Source of the DNA: Rhodobacteraceae bacterium UBA6141
Lineage (GTDB): Bacteria > Pseudomonadota > Alphaproteobacteria > Rhodobacterales > Rhodobacteraceae
Assembly: GCA_002423245.1 (NCBI GenBank)
Contig: DIVD01000018.1
Coordinates: forward strand, 1-26,670
Reading direction: 5' to 3'
Length of the DNA stretch: 26,670 nt
The position numbers were made by a program, and so were the translations under genes. Positions 9,643 to 17,005 of this stretch are shown piece by piece. Within the stretch, counting starts at the first letter, position 1. Each line of letters starts with the position of its first letter. Under the pieces are notes generated by a model that did no database searches, was not told the origin of the DNA, and worked only from the letters and a program-made list of their open reading frames with translations.

Positions 9643-9816
9643 ATGACCGACCTTCCCCGCCCGCCCCAGACGCGGCCCGCCACACCTGCCGATGCCGCCC
9701 CTGCCGAAGCCGCCGCGCCGCTGCCCGCCTATTTCAGGCCCGAACCCGCGACCGGCGCCCCGCTGCGGGAGTTGTCCGTGCTCGAGCAGATGTACGGCTA
9801 TTACGACGCCGCCTGA
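9643..9816 (+). CDS. Small protein of unknown function (57 aa)
   Basis: I do not recognise a family. The 57-residue protein has a Pro/Ala-rich, probably disordered N-terminal half and a more structured-looking C-terminal end, LRELSVLEQMYGYYDAA, which could form a short amphipathic helix with an aromatic tail. No signal peptide or membrane segment is seen. The ATG at 9643 is chosen because AGGAG (9631-9635) lies 7 nt upstream; the frame is open further upstream without a good start. The gene sits alone between katE and the regulator gene, behind two palindromes resembling PhaR sites. If that link is real, a role connected with polyhydroxyalkanoate granules or carbon storage is possible, but this is inference. 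Confidence 0.62.
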   Translation: MTDLPRPPQTRPATPADAAPAEAAAPLPAYFRPEPATGAPLRELSVLEQMYGYYDAA

Positions 9817-9882
9817 GAGGCCGCCCGCGGCCGGCGTCACGTCGGCGGGGAGCTTGACCGCAGCGGCGGGCCGCGCCCCGCG

Positions 9883-9957
9883 ATCAAGGTCGGGGCTGTC
9901 GAGGTCGGGGCTGTAAAGGTCCGGGCGATCAGGGTCCGGGCGATCAATGTGCGGGCG
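9883..9957 (+). repeat. Five tandem 15-nt repeats upstream of the GAF/Fis regulator gene
   Basis: Five adjoining units of 15 nt (9883, 9898, 9913, 9928, 9943) follow the pattern RTCAAGGTCSGGGCK with a few changes per copy. They lie in the 246-nt gap 9817-10062, which also contains a small GC palindrome (GGCCGC-CC-GCGGCC, 9819-9832). The repeats have no stop in the reading frame of the downstream regulator and would translate as five-residue steps (IKVGA, VEVGA, VKVRA and so on). They are probably untranslated, since the regulator start at 10063 has its own ribosome site. Confidence 0.75.
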
Positions 9958-10062
9958 GGCGGCGCCCCTCCTTCACCGCTGTTGCCCGTCACCGCTGTTG
10001 CATGGCCGCCGCTTTGCCCTATCCTTCACCGGCAGGGACCGACAACGCGGGGAGGCGTTCCG

Positions 10063-11034
10063 GTGACGAGGCTGACCCACCCGGCGCAGCGCGACCATGC
10101 CGCGATCGTGCGCGAAGTGGCGCTCTCGCCGGCTGCGGCGGGGCGCTCGGCCTTTGCCGCCTCCTGGCGCCGATCCTTGCTGCATCATCATATCGACCCG
10201 GAACGGCGCGGCGATCCGGCGCGGCTGACGGCGGCGGAACTGCGCGCCCGGTCAGAGGCTTCGGGGCTGCTCGTCTCGGTCTCGGGGCCGGTCCTCGACC
10301 GGCTGGCGCGGGCGGCGGGGGAGGCGGGCTGCGCGGTGATGCTGTCCGATCCCGAGGGGCTGATCCTCGACGAGCGTATCCGCGCGGCGGATGCGGGCCA
10401 CTTCCACCGCTCTGGCCTCGCTCCCGGCGCCGACTGGAGCGAATCGGCGGAAGGCACCAACGGCATCGGCACCTGCCTTGCCGAGAGGCGGCCGGTGATG
10501 GTGCTGCGCGAGCAGCATTTCTGCGCGCGCCACACCTCGCTCACCTGCCTCGGCGCACCGGTATTCGGACCGGGGGCAGAGCTTGCCGGGGTGATCGACG
10601 TGTCCTCGGTGCGCGAGGACATGGCCGAGGGCTATGCGCGGCTGATCGCGCTGACGGTGCAGGACGCGGCGCAGCGCATCGAGGCGGACCTGTTCCGTGC
10701 CGCCTTTGCCGGGATGCGGATTCTGGCGCCCGAGGGGGCGGAGGATGCGGCCGGCGGGCCCTCGCTGCTGGCGATCGACCGGTACGATCTGATCGTGGGC
10801 GCCACCCGCGCGGCGCGGCGCGGCCTTGGCCTTGACGCGGCGCTGCTGGGGCGGCTGCCGGCGCGCGACCTGCTGCGAGAGGCGCCGCCGGCGGGGCTCG
10901 ACCAGGCGCTGCGGGCGGAACTGCACCGGGCGCTGGCGCGCACGGGGGGCAATGTCTCGGCCGCGGCGCGCGAGCTTGGGATCGGGCGGGCCACCTTCTA
11001 CCGCAAGCTGAAGGCGCTTGACCCGAAGCGTTGA
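10063..11034 (+). CDS. GAF-domain/Fis-type helix-turn-helix transcriptional regulator (AcoR-like, no AAA+ domain)
   Basis: A 323-aa regulator. The N-terminal half resembles the sensor part of AcoR-type activators, with a GAF-like region (about residues 65-200) including the typical SESAEGTNGIGTCLAERRPV and HTSLTCLGAPVFGP. The C-terminus is a Fis-type helix-turn-helix, RTGGNVSAAARELGIGRATFYRKLKAL. The central sigma-54-activating AAA+ ATPase of full AcoR proteins is absent, so it must regulate without that activity. The GTG at 10063 has GGGGAGG upstream; an earlier in-frame GTG at 9949 lies in the repeats and is not favoured. It lies 161 nt before an aldehyde dehydrogenase gene on the same strand, which is its likely target, perhaps in response to an alcohol, aldehyde or acetoin-type compound. 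Confidence 0.9.
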   Translation: MTRLTHPAQRDHAAIVREVALSPAAAGRSAFAASWRRSLLHHHIDPERRGDPARLTAAELRARSEASGLLVSVSGPVLDRLARAAGEAGCAVMLSDPEGLILDERIRAADAGHFHRSGLAPGADWSESAEGTNGIGTCLAERRPVMVLREQHFCARHTSLTCLGAPVFGPGAELAGVIDVSSVREDMAEGYARLIALTVQDAAQRIEADLFRAAFAGMRILAPEGAEDAAGGPSLLAIDRYDLIVGATRAARRGLGLDAALLGRLPARDLLREAPPAGLDQALRAELHRALARTGGNVSAAARELGIGRATFYRKLKALDPKR

Positions 11035-11063
11035 GCCAGTCGCTTTGTTGAGCCAGCCGCTTT
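11030..11063 (+). repeat. 17-bp tandem duplication at the regulator stop codon
   Basis: GTTGAGCCAGTCGCTTT (11030-11046) is followed directly by GTTGAGCCAGCCGCTTT (11047-11063), with one mismatch in 17. The regulator's TGA stop (11032-11034) lies in the first copy. It looks like a recent slippage duplication. The rest of the gap to the dehydrogenase gene (to 11195) shows no clear promoter; CTGTC...GACAG at about 11076-11096 is a weak inverted repeat. Confidence 0.85.
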
Positions 11064-11195
11064 TCTGCGCCTGCACCTGTCTCATCCGCGGGACAGCGCG
11101 CCGGGTGCAGGGCGCGGCCCGGCTATGCCTGCGCCCGCGCTGCCGCCATGCTGTCCCCATCGCCCCGGAGGAGGGGCCCGCAAGGAGGAAAGACG

Positions 11196-12722
11196 ATGGC
11201 AAACGACATGCAGGCTGCCTTCGGGGGCGTTCAGGTTTCGCCCTTCAGGTCGCGCTACGACAATTTCATCGGCGGAAAATGGGTGCCCCCGGTCAGCGGC
11301 ACCTATTTCGAGAACATCACCCCGATCACCGGCGAGAAGATCTGCGAGATCGCCCAGTCGGGCGCGGCGGATGTGGAGCTGGCGCTCGATGCGGCCCATG
11401 CTGCGCGGGAGGCCTGGGGCGCGACACCGGCGGCGGAGCGCTCGAACCTCTTGCTGAAGATCGCCGAGGTGATCGAGGCCAATCTCGACCTGCTGGCCGC
11501 CGCGGAAACCTGGGACAACGGCAAGCCCATCCGCGAGACGACCTTTGCAGACATCCCGCTGACGGTGGACCATTTCCGCTATTTCGCCGGCGTCCTGCGC
11601 GGCCAGGAAGGCTCGATGAGCGAGATCGACGCCGATACCGTCGCCTATCACTACCATGAACCGCTTGGCGTGGTGGGGCAGATCATCCCGTGGAACTTCT
11701 CGATCCTGATGGCCGCGTGGAAGCTGGCGCCGGCGCTGGCGGCGGGCAACTGCGTGGTGCTGAAACCGGCCGAGCAGACGCCGGCCGCGATCATGGTGCT
11801 GGCCGAGCTGATCGGGGATCTGCTGCCGGCGGGCGTTCTGAACATCGTCAACGGCACCGGCCCCGATGTGGGCGCGCCGCTGGCCCGCTCGAAGCGCATC
11901 GCCAAGATCGCCTTCACCGGCTCGACCGAGACCGGCCGCAAGATCATGCAATACGCGACCGAGAACCTGATCCCGGTCACGCTGGAGCTGGGCGGCAAGT
12001 CGCCCAACATCTTCTTTTCCGACGTGATGGCGAGGGATGACGCCTTCCTTGACAAGGCGGTGGAGGGCTTCGTGCTGTTCGCCTTCAACCAGGGCGAGGT
12101 CTGCACCTGCCCCAGCCGCGCGCTGATCCAGGAGGACATCTACGACGCATTCATCGCCCGCTGCATCGAGCGGGTGAAGGCGATCAGGCATGGCGACCCG
12201 CGGCTGATGGAAACGATGGTCGGCGCGCAGGCGAGCCAGGAGCAGCAGGAGAAGATCCTCAGCTACCTGACCATCGGGCGCGAGGAGGGGGCCGAGGTGC
12301 TGGTCGGCGGCGGCGCCGCGAAATTCAACGGCGATCTGGCGAACGGCTTCTACATCCAGCCGACGATCCTGAAGGGCCACAACAGGATGCGGGTCTTCCA
12401 GGAAGAGATCTTCGGCCCGGTCGTCTCGGTCACCACCTTCAAGGACGAGGCAGAGGCGCTGGCGCTCGCCAATGACACGATCTACGGGCTGGGCGCGGGC
12501 GTGTGGAGCCGCGACATCAACACCTGCTACCGCTTTGGCCGGAAGATCCAGGCCGGGCGGGTCTGGGTGAACAACTACCACGCCTATCCGGCGCACGCGG
12601 CCTTTGGCGGCTACAAGCAGTCCGGCATCGGGCGCGAGACGCACAAGATGATGCTGGACCACTACCAGCAGACCAAGAACATGCTGGTCAGCTACAGCCC
12701 GAACAAGCTCGGGCTGTTCTGA
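11196..12722 (+). CDS. NAD-dependent aldehyde dehydrogenase (ExaC/AcoD/AldB type)
   Basis: A 508-aa aldehyde dehydrogenase that oxidises short aliphatic aldehydes such as acetaldehyde to acids with NAD(P). Family features are complete: the cofactor-site motif PWNFSILMAAWKLAPALA, the Rossmann glycine motif FTGSTETG, general base E264 (LELGGKSPNIFF) and nucleophile C303 in FNQGEVCTCPSRA. The CTC arrangement is typical of the ExaC/AcoD/AldB subgroup, which takes part in ethanol or acetoin catabolism. ATG 11196 has a near-ideal AAGGAGGA 6 nt upstream; the frame extends to 11148 but without such a site. The upstream AcoR-like regulator supports control by alcohol or aldehyde. It ends in a strong hairpin. 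Confidence 0.95.
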   Translation: MANDMQAAFGGVQVSPFRSRYDNFIGGKWVPPVSGTYFENITPITGEKICEIAQSGAADVELALDAAHAAREAWGATPAAERSNLLLKIAEVIEANLDLLAAAETWDNGKPIRETTFADIPLTVDHFRYFAGVLRGQEGSMSEIDADTVAYHYHEPLGVVGQIIPWNFSILMAAWKLAPALAAGNCVVLKPAEQTPAAIMVLAELIGDLLPAGVLNIVNGTGPDVGAPLARSKRIAKIAFTGSTETGRKIMQYATENLIPVTLELGGKSPNIFFSDVMARDDAFLDKAVEGFVLFAFNQGEVCTCPSRALIQEDIYDAFIARCIERVKAIRHGDPRLMETMVGAQASQEQQEKILSYLTIGREEGAEVLVGGGAAKFNGDLANGFYIQPTILKGHNRMRVFQEEIFGPVVSVTTFKDEAEALALANDTIYGLGAGVWSRDINTCYRFGRKIQAGRVWVNNYHAYPAHAAFGGYKQSGIGRETHKMMLDHYQQTKNMLVSYSPNKLGLF

Positions 12723-12733
12723 CCGGGCGCCCC

Positions 12734-12840
12734 GGGGGGCGGTCACCCGCCCCCCGTTTCCTGCGACCCTGCGGGCGGTCGCCGCCCCCCATTTCCTGAC
12801 CCCGCGGGCGGTCGCCCGCCTCCCGTTCCTGCGGCCCGTT
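12734..12840 (+). terminator. Three tandem hairpin units after the aldehyde dehydrogenase gene
   Basis: Three related units of roughly 33-37 nt follow one another, each a GC hairpin followed by a short pyrimidine tail ending in (T)TTCCTG. Hairpin 1 is 12734-12742/12747-12755 (9 bp, loop TCAC), then GTTTCC. Hairpin 2 is 12773-12778/12782-12787 (6 bp), then ATTTCC. Hairpin 3 is 12804-12810/12813-12819 (GCGGGCG/CGCCCGC), then GTTCC. A further inverted repeat, GGCCCG/CGGGCC (12833-12838/12853-12858), abuts the convergent Nudix stop codon. This looks like a terminator that has been multiplied. Confidence 0.7.
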
Positions 12841-12857
12841 TGCGAAGGGGGGCGGGC

Positions 12858-13298
12858 CTAAGGCGCTGCCGCGCGGCGGGCGAGGGCTGAAACGTCGCGG
12901 CTGAAGCCGGGATCGTCCGGGTCCAGATCCGCCACGCGGAACCATGCCGCATCGCTTGCGTCATCGGCGGCGAGAGGCTCGCCCGCGAGCCAGTCGCAGG
13001 CGATGGCGACGAGGATGAAATGGTGGCGCAGCCTGCCGCCCGCGTCCCGGTCCAGCACGTCGAGCGCGTCGATCACGGCGCCGGCGCGGGCGCTGACGCC
13101 GGTTTCCTCGCGCAACTCGCGCAGCGCCGCCTCGGCAAGGGTCTCGCCCGCCTCGATCCGGCCGCCCGGAAAGCCCCACAGCCCGGCGCCGGGCGGGTTG
13201 ATCCGGCGCACCAGAAGCACCTCGCCCTCGCGCCGCACCACCGCGATTACGGCGACAACGGGGGCGGCGACTGCCATTTTCCTGCCCGTTGCCTTCAT
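12858..13298 (-). CDS. Nudix hydrolase
   Basis: A 146-aa Nudix enzyme hydrolysing a nucleoside diphosphate linked to another group; the substrate is unknown. The Nudix box is complete: G-x5-E-x7-REL-x-EE-x-G, seen as GGRIEAGETLAEAALRELRE followed by ETGV. The N-terminal beta strand is VVAVIAVVRREGEVLLVRR and GLWGFPGG precedes the box. ATG 13298 is chosen; an alternative ATG at 13277 (MAVAAPVVAV) with AGGA close upstream would give 139 aa, and the frame extends to 13544 with Arg-rich junk. It is convergent with the aldehyde dehydrogenase gene and divergent from the small membrane protein gene. Roles in nucleotide sanitation or ADP-ribose cleavage are possible. Confidence 0.9.
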   Translation of the reverse strand: MKATGRKMAVAAPVVAVIAVVRREGEVLLVRRINPPGAGLWGFPGGRIEAGETLAEAALRELREETGVSARAGAVIDALDVLDRDAGGRLRHHFILVAIACDWLAGEPLAADDASDAAWFRVADLDPDDPGFSRDVSALARRAAAP

Positions 13299-13420
13299 TG
13301 CCCTGGCCTCATCTCGATCCGCTCCTTGCCGACGGCGCGGCCGAGGCCGAGTTCTGGGCCGCGCCTGTTCATAGCCTGCGCCCGCGGCGGCGGCCAGACG
13401 GATCCGCGGGGGCAGGGTCC

Positions 13421-13446
13421 GGAACCCGGCCGGGGAGAAGCGGGTT
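13421..13446 (+). promoter_or_regulatory. Candidate ECF-sigma promoter (GGAAC-N17-GGTT) of the 71-aa membrane protein gene
   Basis: GGAAC (13421-13425), 17 nt, GGTT (13443-13446), ending 33 nt before the ATG at 13480. The spacing and distance to the start match the candidates before the outer-membrane protein and PRC-barrel-like genes. Confidence 0.42.
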
Positions 13447-13479
13447 GCACCCCTGAATCCGGCACAAGGGAGTCCCGAG

Positions 13480-13695
13480 ATGACCGATCCGAAACGGGAA
13501 GCGCGATCCAAGATACCGCTGGCGCTGATCGGCGCCCTGATCATTGCGGCGCTGGTGGTCTATGCCTGTTCGTGGAAGGGCGAGGGGACCGGCGCGCCCG
13601 AGGTCGGCACCGAGGAACTCGCTCCGCCAGATACCCGGTCGGGCGAGGGGGAGCCGACGCGGCCCGCGGTGCAGGATCAGGTGCCGGCGAACTGA
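13480..13695 (+). CDS. Small single-pass membrane protein of unknown function (71 aa)
   Basis: A 71-residue protein: a charged N-terminus (MTDPKREARSK), one hydrophobic helix at about residues 12-30 (IPLALIGALIIAALVVYAC), then an acidic, Pro/Gly-rich tail likely in the periplasm. VVYAC resembles a lipobox, but Tyr at -2 is unusual, so a lipoprotein is only possible. The ATG has GGGAG upstream at good spacing, which with the ECF-type promoter candidate at 13421-13446 supports a real gene. I do not recognise a family. It may be a stress-induced envelope microprotein if the promoter is real. Confidence 0.75.
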   Translation: MTDPKREARSKIPLALIGALIIAALVVYACSWKGEGTGAPEVGTEELAPPDTRSGEGEPTRPAVQDQVPAN

Positions 13696-13792
13696 CCGGC
13701 CTTCGGGCAAAGCTGGCTCATCCCGTGCCGGAGCGGCGCCCGCGCAGAGCGGCGGAACGCGGGCGGCGTCGGCGCTGCACCGGGCGGGAGGC

Positions 13793-13821
13793 TTGCGATG
13801 CGGCCTCGTGCCTGCTATCTC
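13793..13821 (+). promoter_or_regulatory. Probable promoter of the FbpC-like ABC ATPase gene
   Basis: TTGCGA (13793-13798), 17 nt, TATCTC (13816-13821) predicts a start near 13828, about 29 nt before the GTG at 13857. It supports the short form of the protein over an open frame that extends far upstream. Confidence 0.5.
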
Positions 13822-13856
13822 GCCGCGAAAGCCCGATTGATTTTCTCGGAAACCCC

Positions 13857-14966
<1,110 letters not shown>

Positions 14967-15034
14967 GGATGTCCCGGCGCCACTCTCTCCCGGCAATGTG
15001 ACGAAATAATCCCCTGTCCGGGCGGAATTGGGCT

Positions 15035-15062
15035 TTGATTGCGCCTCCCGAGGCCATAAATG
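15035..15062 (+). promoter_or_regulatory. Probable promoter of the tat operon
   Basis: TTGATT (15035-15040), 16 nt, TAAATG (15057-15062), among the most AT-rich sequence nearby. The predicted start near 15069 lies about 40 nt before the tatA ATG. Confidence 0.5.
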
Positions 15063-15108
15063 TTCACGATCAGATGACGGGGCCTGCAGGACCCCAGGGG
15101 AGAATGAC

Positions 15109-15357
15109 ATGCTCAACAATATCGGCCTGCCCGGCCTGCTGCTGATCGCCGTCGTGGTGCTGGTCCTGTTCGGCCGCGGCAAGATCTCGTCATTGATGGG
15201 CGAAGTCGGCAAGGGTATCACCGCCTTCAAGAAAGGCGTCAGCGAGAGCACCGGCGAGATCGAGAGCGCCAGTCCGGAAACGCCGCCGCGCGACGTGACC
15301 CCGCCGCATGTGAACCCGCCGCAGGTGAACCCGCAGCCCGGCAAAGACCGGGTCTGA
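15109..15357 (+). CDS. tatA: Sec-independent protein translocase subunit TatA
   Basis: An 82-aa pore-type subunit of the twin-arginine translocase, which exports folded proteins bearing RR signal peptides. It has the TatA layout: a short N-terminus, one helix (GLPGLLLIAVVVLVLFGRGK), the FG hinge, an amphipathic helix (ISSLMGEVGKGITAFKKGV) and a polar tail with repeated PPxVNP. ATG 15109 has AGGGGAG upstream, and the protein starts at the family's usual place; the frame is open from 15028. It precedes tatB by 68 nt. Confidence 0.96.
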   Translation: MLNNIGLPGLLLIAVVVLVLFGRGKISSLMGEVGKGITAFKKGVSESTGEIESASPETPPRDVTPPHVNPPQVNPQPGKDRV

Positions 15358-15425
15358 CCTGCTGGCGCCCGGCCCGCCGCCGCGATAGGTTCGGCCGATG
15401 AAACCGTTTGCGGGACGCATGAGCT

Positions 15426-16130
15426 ATGTTTGACATCGGCTGGAGCGAGCTTCTGGTCATCGGGGTCGTGGCGCTGATCGTGGTCGGACCCAAGGATCTG
15501 CCGGTGATGTTCCGCACGCTTGGCCGGATCACCGGCAAGGCCCGTGCCATGGCGCGCGAGTTTTCGCGCGCGATGGACGATGCGGCGCGCGAGTCGGGCG
15601 TGAACGACATCAGCCGCGATCTGAAGGCGGCCACCTCGAAGAAGGCGCTTGGCCTCGATGCGCTGGAAAAGGCCGCCGACAGGTTCGAGAAATGGGACCC
15701 GAAGCTGCCGAGTGGCCAGACACAGGCGAAACCGGCTGCGGCGGGCGCCGCCACCCCGGCCGCCACGCCGATGGGTCCGGCGACGCAGGCGCTGGCTGAC
15801 GACCGCGCCGCCGCCGGCGCCGCGCGTAATGGCTCTGCCGAACCACCCGTCGCCTTGCCCGACCCTGCCGCGCAGTCGCCCGCGCCCGGAACAATCCCGG
15901 CGCCCGGAACCCCCGCGCCCGGAACCCCCGCGCCCGGAAACATCGCCAAAGCCGCGCCCGAAGCCAGCCCCGTCAAGCGCATCGCCAAGACCCGCAGCCG
16001 CCCCGACGCGGCCGCCGAGCCAGCGCGGAAGCCCGCCAAGGTCGCCAAGCCAAAGGCCCCCAGGGCCGAGGCCCCCCCCGCCGAACCGCCCAAGCGCAAG
16101 CGCGCCAAGACCGACAAGGGTGACGCATGA
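15426..16130 (+). CDS. tatB: Sec-independent protein translocase subunit TatB
   Basis: A 234-aa TatB, which with TatC forms the receptor for twin-arginine signal peptides. The N-terminus MFDIGWSELLVIGVVALIVV with GPKDLPVMFRTLGRITGKA is diagnostic: the E of SELL and the GP hinge separate it from TatA. A long amphipathic helix follows (about residues 30-75). Residues 95-234 are an Ala/Pro/Lys-rich, probably disordered tail with PAPGT repeats and a basic end, longer than in E. coli (171 aa). The stop overlaps the tatC start (ATGA). Confidence 0.96.
   Translation: MFDIGWSELLVIGVVALIVVGPKDLPVMFRTLGRITGKARAMAREFSRAMDDAARESGVNDISRDLKAATSKKALGLDALEKAADRFEKWDPKLPSGQTQAKPAAAGAATPAATPMGPATQALADDRAAAGAARNGSAEPPVALPDPAAQSPAPGTIPAPGTPAPGTPAPGNIAKAAPEASPVKRIAKTRSRPDAAAEPARKPAKVAKPKAPRAEAPPAEPPKRKRAKTDKGDA
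15882..15944 (+). repeat. 15-nt tandem repeat coding for PAPGT units in tatB
   Basis: Four units, the first 18 nt (15882) and then 15 nt each (15900, 15915, 15930), built on GCGCCCGGAACCCCC. They encode PAPGTI/PAPGT/PAPGT/PAPGN in the disordered TatB tail. Copies 2 and 3 are identical, which points to recent slippage and to length variation between strains. Confidence 0.85.
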
Positions 16131-17005
16131 CGACGCAGGACGAGATCGAGGACAGCTCTGCCCCGCTGATCGAGCATCTGGCGGAACTGCGCACCCGGCT
16201 GATCTGGTCCGCCGTCGCCTTCATCGGCGCGATGTGCCTGTGCTTCCTGATCTGGAACCCGGTGTTCAACTTCCTGACGGTGCCGGTCTGCAATGCGCTG
16301 GCCGACCGGGGGCAGGAATGCGGGCTCTATCTGATCAAGCTGCAGGAAGGCTTCTTCGTCGCGGTCAGCATCTCGTTCCTTGGCGGCTTCGTGCTGGCCT
16401 TCCCGGTGATCGGCTACCAGTTGTGGCGCTTTGTGGCGCCGGGGCTCTACAAATCAGAGAAGAACGCCTTCCTGCCGTTCCTGATCGCATCGCCCGCGAT
16501 GTTCGTGGCGGGCGCGGCCTTTGCCTATTACGTGATCCTGCCGATGGCGTTCAGCTTCTTTCTCGGCTTTCAGCAGGGGCCGATGTTGCCCGAAACGGCC
16601 GCCACCGAGGCAGTGACCGGCGGCGACGCCGCCACCTCGCTGGCCGCGGCGGGGATCATCTTCCAGGGCTCGGTGCAGGAATATCTCGGGCTCACCATAA
16701 AGTTCATCCTTGCCTTCGGGCTGTGCTTCCAGTTGCCGGTGCTGCTGACGCTGATGGGCAAGGCCGGGCTGATCGGCGCGAGGGGCTTGGCCTCGATGCG
16801 CCGCTATGCCGTGGTGGCGATCCTGGTGCTGGCCGCGGTGGCGACGCCCCCCGATGTCGTCAGCCAGGTGGTGCTGTTCACCGTGGTCTATGGTCTGTAC
16901 GAGGTCTCGATCCTGCTGGTCCGCCGCATCGAGAAGCGACGCGAGGCCGATCTGCGGGCCCAGGGCCTGTGGGTGGATGACGAGGACGAAGACGAGGCGA
17001 CATGA
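16127..17005 (+). CDS. tatC: Sec-independent protein translocase subunit TatC
   Basis: A 292-aa multispanning core of the Tat translocase that recognises the twin-arginine motif. The N-terminal cytoplasmic HLAELRTRL motif carries the conserved Glu that contacts the signal peptide. The first cytoplasmic loop has FVAPGLYKSEKN with its conserved Glu. Six helices are visible, ending with VVAILVLAAVATPPDVVSQ and VVLFTVVYGLYEVSILLVRR. An insertion of about 25 residues in the second periplasmic loop (LPETAATEAVTGGDAATSL) lengthens it relative to E. coli (258 aa), as does an acidic tail DDEDEDEAT. Overlaps of 4 bp join it to tatB and to the downstream ATPase gene. Confidence 0.97.
   Translation: MTTQDEIEDSSAPLIEHLAELRTRLIWSAVAFIGAMCLCFLIWNPVFNFLTVPVCNALADRGQECGLYLIKLQEGFFVAVSISFLGGFVLAFPVIGYQLWRFVAPGLYKSEKNAFLPFLIASPAMFVAGAAFAYYVILPMAFSFFLGFQQGPMLPETAATEAVTGGDAATSLAAAGIIFQGSVQEYLGLTIKFILAFGLCFQLPVLLTLMGKAGLIGARGLASMRRYAVVAILVLAAVATPPDVVSQVVLFTVVYGLYEVSILLVRRIEKRREADLRAQGLWVDDEDEDEAT

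Noticed and set aside
11035..11195. Sigma-54 promoter before the aldehyde dehydrogenase gene
   Set aside because: Expected if the regulator were a full AcoR, but I found no GG-N10-GC element with the right context, and the regulator lacks the AAA+ domain.
13020..13856. Long N-terminal extension of the FbpC-like ATPase frame
   Set aside because: It runs antisense through the Nudix gene and through the 71-aa gene; the ATPase homology begins just after the GTG at 13857, which has its own promoter.
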